Of a stretch of 64,000 nt of DNA, positions 29,235 through 38,351 are shown one piece after another. Position numbers and translations under genes: made by a program. The notes beneath the pieces are model-generated. The model was not told the DNA's origin, searched no databases, and saw only the letters and a program-made list of their open reading frames with translations. Numbering within the stretch: the first letter of the stretch is position 1; each line of letters begins with the position of its first letter. Origin of the DNA: an uncultured Ignavibacteriota bacterium (GTDB lineage Bacteria > Bacteroidota > Ignavibacteria > UBA10030 > UBA8401). The stretch is from contig CAISDA010000078.1 of the NCBI GenBank assembly GCA_903884005.1, positions 1-64,000 of the forward strand, written 5' to 3'.

Positions 29235-31445
29235 ATGAAAATTGGTAAACTGTTGTTCACGATCCTTGCTGTTGTGGCGCTGCTCGGCCATACTGCGGCC
29301 GCACAGGACGGCAAGAATATGTCGCTGCTCGGCAATTACGGCAGGGGCGAGGGAATCTCGAAAGCGGTGTTCGCCGCGGGCTCGGTCGTCTATTATGGGC
29401 TTGGTGCGAAAGTGCAGATCGCGAGCTTCTCGGACCCGAAAAACCCGGTCAAGATCGGAAGCGTTCCGGTGTCGGCTGTTGTCGAAGGATTGGTGCGAAC
29501 CTCGATCAACTCGACACAGTACATCGTTGCCAGCGGCGGTACAAAAATGTGGATCATCAATGTGCAGAATCCCACAACGCCATTTCTCGTATCGACGGTG
29601 GAAGTGTCTCCCGGTTCGGTGTGCGAAGGCATCGCAACCAGCGGGACGTACGCCTATATCGCCGGCGGCAACGGAGGACTGAAAATCTACGACATCACAA
29701 ATCCGGCAGCGCCGGCGTTTGTGTCCGAAGTGACCACGCTCGATTATTGTGAGTCTGTCATCGTCTCTGCGCCGTACATCTATATCGCCGCGAACACCAC
29801 CACGGACTATTCAGGGAAAAGCTTCATCTACGATATTTCAACACCAAAAACACCGGTGTATAAATCGACGATCATGGGCTACGGCGGATATCACCAGTAT
29901 ATGAATGTCCGCTCCGGTTATGCATACATCTGCGACTATAATAACGGTTTGCAGGTGGTCAATGTGGCCGATGTGACAAAGCCGGTGAATGTGATGAACA
30001 TTCCGTTGGGATATGGCTGCGGTGGAATCACATTTGATGGAAACTATGCGTATGTCGCCGTCGGCGATTCGGGCATGTATGTCTTCAATGTCGTGAGTCC
30101 CGCTTCACCTGTGTTGACGGGCAAGATCAAGACGCCCGGAACAGCCAAGGCCGTTTATTATGGAGCGATCACCATCGCAGGCACACCGACCGGACATATT
30201 TATGTGTCGGACGCCGGTGTGGCTCCGGGGGTCAGCGCGATCAATGTGTTGAACCCCGCAGCGCCTGTGACCTCGGCGTTTCTTGCAGCCGTTCCCGCTC
30301 CAACGGGTACGGCATATGTGCCGTTCTATGCGAATGGAAAGGTGTTCGTCGCCTATGGCACTGCGGGCCTCAGGATACTCGATGTGACGAATCCTGCAAA
30401 CGTTACGCTGCTCGGGACCGCCGTTCTTGGCGGAGACTCGCGCTCGGTCGTTGCCAGCGGAAATTATGCGTACGTCGCGGCAAGGGACTCGGGCGTCTTC
30501 GTTGTCGATGTGACAAACCCTGCAAGTCCCGTGAAGCTCAAGACTATTAAAACGCTCTCCGCGCGCGGTATCGCCCTCGGCGGTTCAAAAGTGTATGTTG
30601 CGGCGAGCGACAGCGGCATGGTCGTTATCGATATTACCAATCCGACGACAGCATCCATCGTTGCGTACACGGGCAAAAGTGTGTATGGAGAGAACGTTGC
30701 AGTGAGCGGCACTATTGCAGGACTGACAGACTATAGTCAGATCACGTTTTACGACATCACGACTCCCGCTGCACCCGTCAAAAAAGGGGGAACAAAGGGA
30801 TCGTTCAAAACGGGAAATGAGGGATTCTCCATTACTGGAAATTATGCCTATGTGCCCGATGGCGACAGCCTCAAGATCTATAGTATCGCCACGATTACCG
30901 CGCCTGCGCTTACTTCAAAGGTCTATACCGGCGGATATGGGTATACCTCTGCTGTTGTGGGAAATTTCTGCTACGTTGCTTCCGAAGCGACAGGCGTACG
31001 GTCGATCAATATTTCCAATCCCCTGGCGCCTGTGGAATCCGGGTATTACGACGGTGTGCCGCAATCGCGCGGGTTGGCCGCGGACGGGAAATACGTCTAC
31101 GTTGCCGAGAAAACCGATGGATTGACAGTTTATTCCAATGATGTCGCCACATCCGTCCATACTGCAAATGCAGTGATGCCGGAAACCATGGTGCTCCATC
31201 AAAATTATCCGAATCCGTTCAATCCGACGACAAACATTGCGATTGAACTGAAAGAAAAAGCGTTCGTGTCGCTGGAAGTCTTTAATTACCTCGGGCAGCG
31301 TGTTGCCGTTCTCCTGAACGGGCAAATGCCATCGGGAGCATTCAACGTTCCGTTCGATGGCGCTGCGTTCTCGAGCGGTATCTACGTCTATCGCCTGCAG
31401 GCAAATGGCGTGACGATCGCCAAAAAAATGACGCTGTTAAAATAA
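29235..31445 (+). CDS. LVIVD-repeat secreted protein with T9SS sorting domain
   Basis: The 736-residue protein starts behind GGAGG and has a signal peptide ending in AAAQ. Its body is a run of roughly 40-residue repeats with the pattern G-x-Y-A-Y-[IV]-A...G-L-x-[IV]-x-[DN]-[IV]-T-x-P-x-x-P (for example LKIYDITNPAAP, LRILDVTNPANV, VFVVDVTNPASP), the LVIVD/beta-propeller type. A T9SS domain closes it (NYPNPFNPTTNI, ending KKMTLLK). It is probably a surface-exposed binding protein. It follows ribokinase after 40 bases and may be the last gene of the LacI-controlled run. Confidence 0.87.
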   Translation: MKIGKLLFTILAVVALLGHTAAAQDGKNMSLLGNYGRGEGISKAVFAAGSVVYYGLGAKVQIASFSDPKNPVKIGSVPVSAVVEGLVRTSINSTQYIVASGGTKMWIINVQNPTTPFLVSTVEVSPGSVCEGIATSGTYAYIAGGNGGLKIYDITNPAAPAFVSEVTTLDYCESVIVSAPYIYIAANTTTDYSGKSFIYDISTPKTPVYKSTIMGYGGYHQYMNVRSGYAYICDYNNGLQVVNVADVTKPVNVMNIPLGYGCGGITFDGNYAYVAVGDSGMYVFNVVSPASPVLTGKIKTPGTAKAVYYGAITIAGTPTGHIYVSDAGVAPGVSAINVLNPAAPVTSAFLAAVPAPTGTAYVPFYANGKVFVAYGTAGLRILDVTNPANVTLLGTAVLGGDSRSVVASGNYAYVAARDSGVFVVDVTNPASPVKLKTIKTLSARGIALGGSKVYVAASDSGMVVIDITNPTTASIVAYTGKSVYGENVAVSGTIAGLTDYSQITFYDITTPAAPVKKGGTKGSFKTGNEGFSITGNYAYVPDGDSLKIYSIATITAPALTSKVYTGGYGYTSAVVGNFCYVASEATGVRSINISNPLAPVESGYYDGVPQSRGLAADGKYVYVAEKTDGLTVYSNDVATSVHTANAVMPETMVLHQNYPNPFNPTTNIAIELKEKAFVSLEVFNYLGQRVAVLLNGQMPSGAFNVPFDGAAFSSGIYVYRLQANGVTIAKKMTLLK

Positions 31446-31605
31446 TTCACAGGACATTGCCGCCCCGGGAGTTGGAATGCGATGACGCTGCAGTGCGTGC
31501 TCTCTCCATAGGCCCGACCGGTATTGTTTTTGCATCGGAAAAATTTTACAACATATTGGATCGCATAATCTACCTTTTTCCACACCTCACAATGATGGAG
31601 GTTTT

Positions 31606-34600
31606 ATGAAGAGTAATACGATACTGTGTGCAGTACTGCTTGTGGTTTCAATGATGAGCGCGTCGTTGTACGCTCAGAAACCGCTGGCGAATACCATGTC
31701 GGCAGTCGGTGTGCTTGGGACGACCGATCTTATCACCAATACAAATTACACGGCGCCTACGAGATCAACATTCTCGGAACCCGCCGGTGCCGCAGTCGAC
31801 CCGACGACAGGAAAATTGTTCGTCGCCGACCGGGATAATCGGCGTGTCTTGCGTTTCGCCTCAGCAGCCAAGATGGTGAACGGTTCAACGGCCGAAGCAG
31901 TCTTCGGTCAGCCGGATTATTCGACACGTACTGCGAACACGGGAGGAATCTCGGCTTCGACGATGAACAATCCGCAGGGAGTGTACGTGGATGCAAGCGG
32001 ACGGCTCTGGGTCGCCGATCGGGACAACAACCGCATTCTCCGATTCGATAACGCGTCGACAAAATCAAGTTCAGCTGCAGCCGACGGAGTGTTGGGACAG
32101 CCGGATTTCGCCACAAGTTCAACGGGCTCGACAGCCGGGAAAATGAATGCGCCCGCCAGTCTCTTCGGAGATAAAAACGGACGTCTCTGGGTTGCAGACA
32201 GGGCGAATAATAGGATACTGCGTTTCGATAACGCTTCGGCGAAAGCCAACGGCGGCGCGGCGGACGGAGTATTAGGCCAACCCGACTTTACGACGGCAAC
32301 CACCGGAACAACCGCGTCAACGATGAGCGCGCCCTGGGGCGTCACAGTTGACGGCGCACGCATCTGGGTCGCCGATAGAGGAAACAGCCGTGTGCTGCGT
32401 TTCGACAGTGCGGCGACCAAGGCAAACGGAGCGGCGGCCAATGGAGTATTGGGCCAGACAACATTTACAACATCGGTATTCGCAAAAACCCAGATCGGAC
32501 TCGGTGAACCGCGCGGCGTTGCAGTCGATATGCGGGGCCGATTATTTGTCGCCGATGAGGGAAATACCAGGATCATGGTCTACAACGGTGCCGCGTCCAT
32601 CGCCAATGGGGCGAAGGCGGATTACGTCCTGGGCCAGATTAATTTTACATCGGATTCGTCAGCGGTCCCGCCGACGGCGAACAGTTTAAACTATCCGATT
32701 TCACTGTTCATTGACAATGCCACGAATAATGTGTGGGTGCCCGATTGCTATAACCATCGCGTCCTGCGTTTCGACATCGGACCTCCGGCGGCGGTCGGTG
32801 TCCTGGGAACCACAGATTTTGTGACGAATACAAATTACGCGACAACCTCGGTCAAAACATTTTCCGAACCGGCAGGCGTTGCAATCGATCCGACGACGGG
32901 AAAATTATTTGTTGCCGATCGCGACAATCGACGTGTGCTTCGCTTCAGTGCGGCAGCAGCATTGACCAACGGATCCTCTGCTGAAGCCGTTTTCGGCCAG
33001 CCGGATTTTGTAACGCGCACGGCCAATACAGGCGGCATTTCCGCCTCAACAATGAATAATCCTCAGAGTGTTTCGGTCGATGCAAACGGACGTTTGTGGG
33101 TGGCCGATCGGGACAACAATCGCATTCTTCGTTTCGACAGCGCATCGACAAAAGCGAGTTCGTCTGCGGCCAATGGCGTATTGGGACAGCCGGATTTTGT
33201 CACAAACACCACCGGCGCAGCCGGCGGTAAAATGAGTGCGCCGGCTAGTGTCTGTGCCGACGCAAACGGTGTCGTGTGGGTCGCCGATCGGGCGAACAAT
33301 CGCGTGCTGCGATTCGACGCTGCCGCTTCGAAAGCGAACGGCGCGGCTCCCAACGGCGTGCTCGGACAGGATAGCTATTCATCGACAACGAGCGGAACCA
33401 CTGCTGCCACAATGAGTGCGCCGTGGGGCGTCTTCCTCGATGCAGCCGGTCGCTTGTGGGTGGCGGACAGATCGAACAGCCGCGTCCTGCGCTTCGACAA
33501 CGCTGCGACAAAATCGAACGGGTCGGCTGCCGATGGAGTGTTGGGACAGTCCTCGTTCACCACGTCGGTATTCGCAAAAACACAGGCGGGGCTCGGCGAG
33601 CCGCGCGGCGTGTCTGTGGACGTCTCCGGAAGAGTGTTCGTTGCCGATGAGGGCAATACGCGCGTCATGGTCTACGACAGTGCAGCATCGAAAGCCAACG
33701 GAGTCAGTGCGACAAATGTCTACGGACAGATCGATTTCACATCGGACGATGCACCGAATCCGCCGTCAGCCAACAGCTTAAATTATGCCCTGTCGTTGTT
33801 CATCGACAATTCGAACGGCAATATTTGGATACCCGATTGCTACAATCATCGCGTTCTGAGATTCACGGGAGCGGCAGTGCAGGCACTCGTTCCGCAATTT
33901 GCCTCCGCCCCGAAGTCCGTCTCCTTCGGAAACGTTGTCGTCGTCACATCGAAAAAAGACAGCGTTACCGTCACAAACAGCGGCACTGCGGCACTGCAGA
34001 TCGATTCTGTGCGGTCCACTAACGCCATGTTCACGGTCACACCAACCGGACCGGTTTCAGTCGCTGCCTCAGGATCGCAGAAATTCTATCTGACGTTCTC
34101 GCCGACAGGCGCGGGCGCTGCATCAGGCAATGTCGTGTTCTATCATAACGCAGCATCCAAAAAAGACACGGTGAAAATTGACGGCACCGGTACCGTCGGT
34201 CCCATATTTGCCGAAGACTTCACTTCCGCGGCCGGAACATTGCTGACTGCCGCCGGATGGACGATCAGCGGAACATCAGTCGTCAATCCGCTCACGATCA
34301 CGTCGCCCGGATTAACGTTCGGCAAATACACCGGATCGGGCATTGGAAATGCACTGACGCTGATGAACACGGGACAGGATGTGTTTGCAAGCTTCCCGGC
34401 GGTCGCTCAGGGCTCGGTCTATTTTTCAATGATGGTGCGTGTGGACACGGCCGGAACCGGCGACTACTTCGCGGCATTGTCTCCGACCAGTTCGCAGACC
34501 AATTATTTTGCACGTCTCCATGTGAAGAGCTCGGGGACGGGATATGTGGTCGGCATCAGTAAATATAATGAAGTATCGGGCGGCGCCCAGTACGGGACAA

Positions 34601-35199
34601 CCGTCTTCCCGTATAAGACAACAAATCTCATCGTCGTGAAATACACGTTTGCCGGGACGGCAATCGATTCGACGAATGATCCTATCAATGTCTATGTCCT
34701 TTCGTCGACGATACCGGCCGCTGAGCCGGCAACTGCCGAGATCACTGCATACGTCAACTCGTTACGAGATGCCGTCAACCTAGGATTTGTTACGCTGCGT
34801 CAGGGTACCGCCGGTGCGGCGCCAGGAATGGTGCTCGACGGTTTGCGTATCGGAACATCGTGGCTCACCGGCGTGCCGACCGGCGTGAAAATTCTCCAGA
34901 CTGATATTCCGCAGACGTATGTATTGCAGAATAATTATCCGAATCCGTTCAACCCGACAACGACGATCGGATTTGGATTGCCGGAAGCCGGCGCTGTGTC
35001 GCTGAAGATCTACGATGTGCTCGGCAGAGAGGTCGCAACATTGGTCAACAGCACGCTTGCGGCAGGATACTACAAGTATAATTGGAATGCATCGGGATTG
35101 TCCAGCGGTATGTATATCTATCGCCTGAGCGCCGTCTCATCCAATGGTGCTGCACAGCAAAACTTCACGCAAGTGAAGACACTGATTCTGCAGAAATAA
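31606..35199 (+). CDS. Double NHL-propeller secreted protein with ASH-like domain and T9SS sorting domain
   Basis: The 1197-residue protein has a signal peptide (cleavage near SLYAQ) behind GGAGG. Residues 33-395 and 396-758 are two copies of a six-bladed NHL propeller; each blade carries a variant of GRLWVADRxNxRVLRFD followed by NG...GVLGQ. Then come an ASH/DUF1573-like immunoglobulin fold (about 765-870, VSFGNVVV to TFSPTGAGA), a lectin-like jelly-roll segment (about 870-1095), and a T9SS sorting domain (NYPNPFNPTTTI to LILQK). The sorting domain closely resembles that of the next gene. It is likely a surface or released binding protein; the ligand is unknown. Confidence 0.9.
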   Translation: MKSNTILCAVLLVVSMMSASLYAQKPLANTMSAVGVLGTTDLITNTNYTAPTRSTFSEPAGAAVDPTTGKLFVADRDNRRVLRFASAAKMVNGSTAEAVFGQPDYSTRTANTGGISASTMNNPQGVYVDASGRLWVADRDNNRILRFDNASTKSSSAAADGVLGQPDFATSSTGSTAGKMNAPASLFGDKNGRLWVADRANNRILRFDNASAKANGGAADGVLGQPDFTTATTGTTASTMSAPWGVTVDGARIWVADRGNSRVLRFDSAATKANGAAANGVLGQTTFTTSVFAKTQIGLGEPRGVAVDMRGRLFVADEGNTRIMVYNGAASIANGAKADYVLGQINFTSDSSAVPPTANSLNYPISLFIDNATNNVWVPDCYNHRVLRFDIGPPAAVGVLGTTDFVTNTNYATTSVKTFSEPAGVAIDPTTGKLFVADRDNRRVLRFSAAAALTNGSSAEAVFGQPDFVTRTANTGGISASTMNNPQSVSVDANGRLWVADRDNNRILRFDSASTKASSSAANGVLGQPDFVTNTTGAAGGKMSAPASVCADANGVVWVADRANNRVLRFDAAASKANGAAPNGVLGQDSYSSTTSGTTAATMSAPWGVFLDAAGRLWVADRSNSRVLRFDNAATKSNGSAADGVLGQSSFTTSVFAKTQAGLGEPRGVSVDVSGRVFVADEGNTRVMVYDSAASKANGVSATNVYGQIDFTSDDAPNPPSANSLNYALSLFIDNSNGNIWIPDCYNHRVLRFTGAAVQALVPQFASAPKSVSFGNVVVVTSKKDSVTVTNSGTAALQIDSVRSTNAMFTVTPTGPVSVAASGSQKFYLTFSPTGAGAASGNVVFYHNAASKKDTVKIDGTGTVGPIFAEDFTSAAGTLLTAAGWTISGTSVVNPLTITSPGLTFGKYTGSGIGNALTLMNTGQDVFASFPAVAQGSVYFSMMVRVDTAGTGDYFAALSPTSSQTNYFARLHVKSSGTGYVVGISKYNEVSGGAQYGTTVFPYKTTNLIVVKYTFAGTAIDSTNDPINVYVLSSTIPAAEPATAEITAYVNSLRDAVNLGFVTLRQGTAGAAPGMVLDGLRIGTSWLTGVPTGVKILQTDIPQTYVLQNNYPNPFNPTTTIGFGLPEAGAVSLKIYDVLGREVATLVNSTLAAGYYKYNWNASGLSSGMYIYRLSAVSSNGAAQQNFTQVKTLILQK
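31702..33879 (+). repeat. Two tandem 1089-bp repeats encoding successive NHL propellers
   Basis: Unit 1 is 31702-32790 and unit 2 is 32791-33879. Both open with VGVLGTTD, continue with TNTNY, FSEPAG, DPTTGKLFVADRDNRRVLRF and end with PDCYNHRVLRF. The DNA has diverged mainly at synonymous positions, so the duplication is not recent, and the frame is kept. Confidence 0.85.
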
Positions 35200-35219
35200 T
35201 AGTCAGGCAGTGCTATCAG

Positions 35220-35293
35220 CCCTTGAAAGGCTTCGTTTCACAAAAAGAGTGCACACGGTCCAAGTCTCGTGGCTCTTCGAAACCTTTCAAGGG
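35220..35293. repeat. Long inverted repeat in the gap between two T9SS-protein genes
   Basis: CCCTTGAAAGGCTTCG (35220-35235) pairs with CGAAACCTTTCAAGGG (35278-35293) with one mismatch and a 42-base loop; similarity extends a few bases outward (ATCA / TGAT). It lies 20 bases after a stop codon. It could be a transcript-end structure or a remnant of a mobile element; no T-run follows. Confidence 0.55.
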
Positions 35294-35433
35294 TTTGATG
35301 TATTCTCATCACGATGTATCGATGCATTTTTTTCCTCACTTATTGTTACCTTACATAGAGTGGTCGATCTGATCGAGCCCGGCAGAGGACGCATGTCTTA
35401 GGATGTAACGACGCACTATTTCACGGATGTATT

Positions 35434-36561
35434 ATGAATGATGTCACCATGTGCTGTGCGTGTCTGCTTTCGTTGTGGACATTTCAGAGTGCAGCACATT
35501 CCCAAACGAAGAGTATTGATCCCCGCACCACCGTCGAGACCGGCGTTATAAGGCCGTCTTCTCAAGTGCTCGACGGACCGTCGTATGTTGAAGTGACCGA
35601 TGTGAGAGGCTACAAGGCACTTGTGCTTGTCCCCGTGAATACCAGCGCGGCAAGCAATGGAAAACTTCCGGCGATACTATTTTTGCACGGCTACGGCTCG
35701 GCAAGCAACAGTCTTGCACTTCTGAAGAGCCAGGGATTTCCAAGAAACCTGGAAGGGGATCAACAATTCCCGTTCATTTTTATCATGCCGCAATGCCCGC
35801 CGACCACTGAATGGTACTACACGAATGCAGACAACGTCCACGCCATGACGATGTTCCTCGATGATATTCTCGCCCGATACCCCATAGACCCCGAACGCCT
35901 CTACATCACCGGGCTCAGCATGGGAGGCATCGGCTCGTGGTACTTTGCGATCAAAATGCCGGCACGCTTTGCCGCCCTGGTACCCGTCGCATTCCGGGGG
36001 GATGGCTGGTCTCCCGCCCCCGCAATAGACATTCCCGTGTGGGCGTTTCACGGCGCCAAGGATGGCGTCATACCCCTGACGAAGGCTCAGGAACTTGTCG
36101 ATCAATTCAATGCCGCAGGGGGCAGTGTCAGATTCACTATTTATCCGGATGGTCAGCACGACGCCTCCACGTGGACGGTGACGTACAATAATCAGGATGT
36201 GTACGACTGGATGCTGAGAAAAAAAAGAGTGGCGCTGTCCGCAGCGTCGGACAATGGCGCAATCGCCGCGCCGCAAATATTTTCGCTGGGCCAGAATTTC
36301 CCCAACCCGTTCAATCCCGCGACCACGATCGGATTTGAATTGCCGGAAGCCGGCGCGGTAACCTTGAAAGTCTACGATGTGCTCGGAAGAGACGTTGCAA
36401 CTTTGGTCGATGGCGTGCTTGCAGCCGGGCGCCATACCAGCGATTGGAACGCAGCCGGAGTGCCGAGCGGTGTCTATTTCTATCGCCTCAGCGCGTCATC
36501 GGGCGCGAGCACAGCGCAACGGTACTTCACTCAGGTGAAGAAATTGATTGTGCAGAAATAA
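35434..36561 (+). CDS. Secreted alpha/beta hydrolase (esterase/peptidase type) with T9SS sorting domain
   Basis: The 375-residue protein has a short, Cys-containing signal-like N-terminus, then an alpha/beta-hydrolase domain: oxyanion region LFLHGYGS, nucleophile Ser162 in GLSMGG, acidic residue in HGAKDGVIP and His in GQHDAS. Family resemblance is to the dienelactone-hydrolase / phospholipase-carboxylesterase / feruloyl-esterase-like secreted hydrolases. The C-terminal T9SS domain (NFPNPFNPATTI to KLIVQK) is nearly the same as that of the preceding gene, which suggests exchange or duplication of the domain. It probably cleaves ester bonds of polymers outside the cell; the substrate cannot be told. 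Confidence 0.85.
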   Translation: MNDVTMCCACLLSLWTFQSAAHSQTKSIDPRTTVETGVIRPSSQVLDGPSYVEVTDVRGYKALVLVPVNTSAASNGKLPAILFLHGYGSASNSLALLKSQGFPRNLEGDQQFPFIFIMPQCPPTTEWYYTNADNVHAMTMFLDDILARYPIDPERLYITGLSMGGIGSWYFAIKMPARFAALVPVAFRGDGWSPAPAIDIPVWAFHGAKDGVIPLTKAQELVDQFNAAGGSVRFTIYPDGQHDASTWTVTYNNQDVYDWMLRKKRVALSAASDNGAIAAPQIFSLGQNFPNPFNPATTIGFELPEAGAVTLKVYDVLGRDVATLVDGVLAAGRHTSDWNAAGVPSGVYFYRLSASSGASTAQRYFTQVKKLIVQK

Positions 36562-36564
36562 GCA

Positions 36565-36670
36565 TCAAGCACCGCTGGGCGGTGAAGGCGAGATACCATC
36601 GCACCTGACAGTGCTGCGATGCACCGGATGCATCATGCTTTTGCAGGGAGATATACTATCTCGCCTGGGA
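36565..36670. repeat. REP-like element, copy F (decayed)
   Basis: CACCGC-TGG-GCGGTG at 36570-36584 is followed by AAGGCGAGATACCATCGCACC, a decayed core hairpin. A further ATACTATCTCGCC remnant is near 36652-36664. It separates the T9SS hydrolase from the gene run that starts at 36704. Confidence 0.5.
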
Positions 36671-36703
36671 TGTGAAAACTATCACTCAGTGACGATAACG
36701 AAC

Positions 36704-38323
36704 ATGAACAAAAGATCTCATTCACATATGCTCCTGTCCGTGTGCGTGTGCATGGCGTTGGCGTTATCTCCGGCCGCGCATGCGCAGAGGAATACCGTGC
36801 GAGCATTCATGGACGAAGTGATCGAGTGCGACCGGTATGTGTTCCCTCCAGGCCGTTTTCCACAGTTCCATTGGAAACATGAATCCACGGTCGCGAATGA
36901 ACTGGGCACATTCCCTCTTACCGTGAGGTTCTTCAATGCCGCATTTCACCAGGTGCAGTCTGCGGACACACCCGGACGCTACGGCGCGCTGATCGAAGGC
37001 GTGACCCCGTCTGGATTCGTAGTGAAACGATACGTGACGCTCTTCTGCGCGGCTGTCGAGTTCGATGACTACAGCAACAATGTTCCTGTCACGATGAAGA
37101 ACCTCCGCGGATATGGGATCGGCGAAAAAAAATGGGAACAGTACGCTAAGCATGAAGAACATTTTTCATTCGGTAGTCTGAAATATTTTCCGCAGCGCGA
37201 TCCCGATGCGGCGATCTTCCTTGCCGGCCTCAACGAGCTGGATGACCTGAACGCGGCATTCGAAACGCCGCGCATAAGAGACCGTCAATGGTGGATCACA
37301 CTGAAGCGAATGCTCGAAGAGAAACCGGTCGCAGAAAAACCATTGCGTATCCCGGCGCCGATGCACGACGATCCCTCCGTGCTCTTGAGCGAGTCCGTGT
37401 TCTCCTCGCCGCTGTATACCGAAGACCGCCTGGAGGCGTTGAGGACAGTCTGCCGCTCGTGGGCGGACAAGGGAGGCGTTCCTCATGTCACACTCGTGGT
37501 GCATCGAGGGAAGATAATTTTTTACGAAGCATTCGGCACGGACGAGGATGGGAAGGCGCTTGCCGCCACTGCGCCGATGTGGATGGCATCCATCACAAAA
37601 CTCCTGACCGGTGTGCTGATGATGCAATTTGTCGACCAGGGAATTGTGGATCTCGACGCCCCGGTCGGCCGCTATCTGCCTGAACTGAGCGGACAGGGAA
37701 ACGACAAACTCACTGTGCGTCATCTCTTTACACACACCACCGGATTCTCGTTTGCCGGAGAATGGGCGTCCGATTGGAATCCCGCTCTGGAAAATCAGAT
37801 CGCCCATTGCCTCCCGTCGGTTGACGTGGGAGCATCGTTCAGCTATCACAGGGTCGGATACGCGCTTGCGGGAAAAATAATGGAACGTCTCACAGGGCGC
37901 GCTGTGCCGTATTTATTCCACGACTGTGTGTTTGTTCCGCTTGGCATGAGCACGGCATACTCGGACAATACATACGGCGGCCTCTACTGTTCGTCGTATG
38001 ACCTTGCGCGGCTCGGACAGATGCTCCTGCACAAGGGGGCGTATGGCACCCGCACGCTGCTGACGGAACATGCGTTCGATGCAATGCTGCCGCGCACACT
38101 TCCCGTTGGTGATCGCCCGTGGGGAATAGGAACATCGTCATACGGGGGACACGGACTCAGCGACGCCGCGTTCGGGCACGCCGCCGCCTCGGGCACCGTG
38201 CTTCGCATCGACCCGAAGAATGATCTTGTGATCATATCGGCGCGGAATGCGCCCGGAAAAAAACACGACGAATGTATGAATGCCCTGATTGAATGTTGTA
38301 CGGCATTGGCGCACGGACATTGA
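36704..38323 (+). CDS. Exported beta-lactamase-fold serine hydrolase (class C / family VIII type)
   Basis: The 539-residue protein starts at 36704, where a signal peptide begins (cleavage near AAHAQ); the frame is open upstream but through a repeat remnant. Residues to about 250 form an unrecognised N-terminal domain. The C-terminal half is a penicillin-binding-like serine hydrolase with Ser296-x-x-Lys299 (SITK) and the late GHAAASG element (His492) replacing the KTG box, as in many esterases of this fold. The Tyr motif reads Y381-H-R instead of Y-x-N. It is probably an esterase, amidase or D-aminopeptidase-like enzyme rather than a resistance beta-lactamase. The first ABC permease gene starts 28 bases later. 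Confidence 0.82.
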   Translation: MNKRSHSHMLLSVCVCMALALSPAAHAQRNTVRAFMDEVIECDRYVFPPGRFPQFHWKHESTVANELGTFPLTVRFFNAAFHQVQSADTPGRYGALIEGVTPSGFVVKRYVTLFCAAVEFDDYSNNVPVTMKNLRGYGIGEKKWEQYAKHEEHFSFGSLKYFPQRDPDAAIFLAGLNELDDLNAAFETPRIRDRQWWITLKRMLEEKPVAEKPLRIPAPMHDDPSVLLSESVFSSPLYTEDRLEALRTVCRSWADKGGVPHVTLVVHRGKIIFYEAFGTDEDGKALAATAPMWMASITKLLTGVLMMQFVDQGIVDLDAPVGRYLPELSGQGNDKLTVRHLFTHTTGFSFAGEWASDWNPALENQIAHCLPSVDVGASFSYHRVGYALAGKIMERLTGRAVPYLFHDCVFVPLGMSTAYSDNTYGGLYCSSYDLARLGQMLLHKGAYGTRTLLTEHAFDAMLPRTLPVGDRPWGIGTSSYGGHGLSDAAFGHAAASGTVLRIDPKNDLVIISARNAPGKKHDECMNALIECCTALAHGH

Positions 38324-38351
38324 TCGATCGGCAGATACACACAATTCAACC

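Noticed and set aside
36548-36703. N-terminal extension of the beta-lactamase-fold protein
   Set aside because: It is translated from a decayed REP-like element; the signal peptide starts at 36704.
36704-38323. Antibiotic-resistance beta-lactamase
   Set aside because: The KTG box is replaced by GHAAASG, Y-x-N is lost, and a large extra N-terminal domain is present; a general esterase or peptidase role is more likely.
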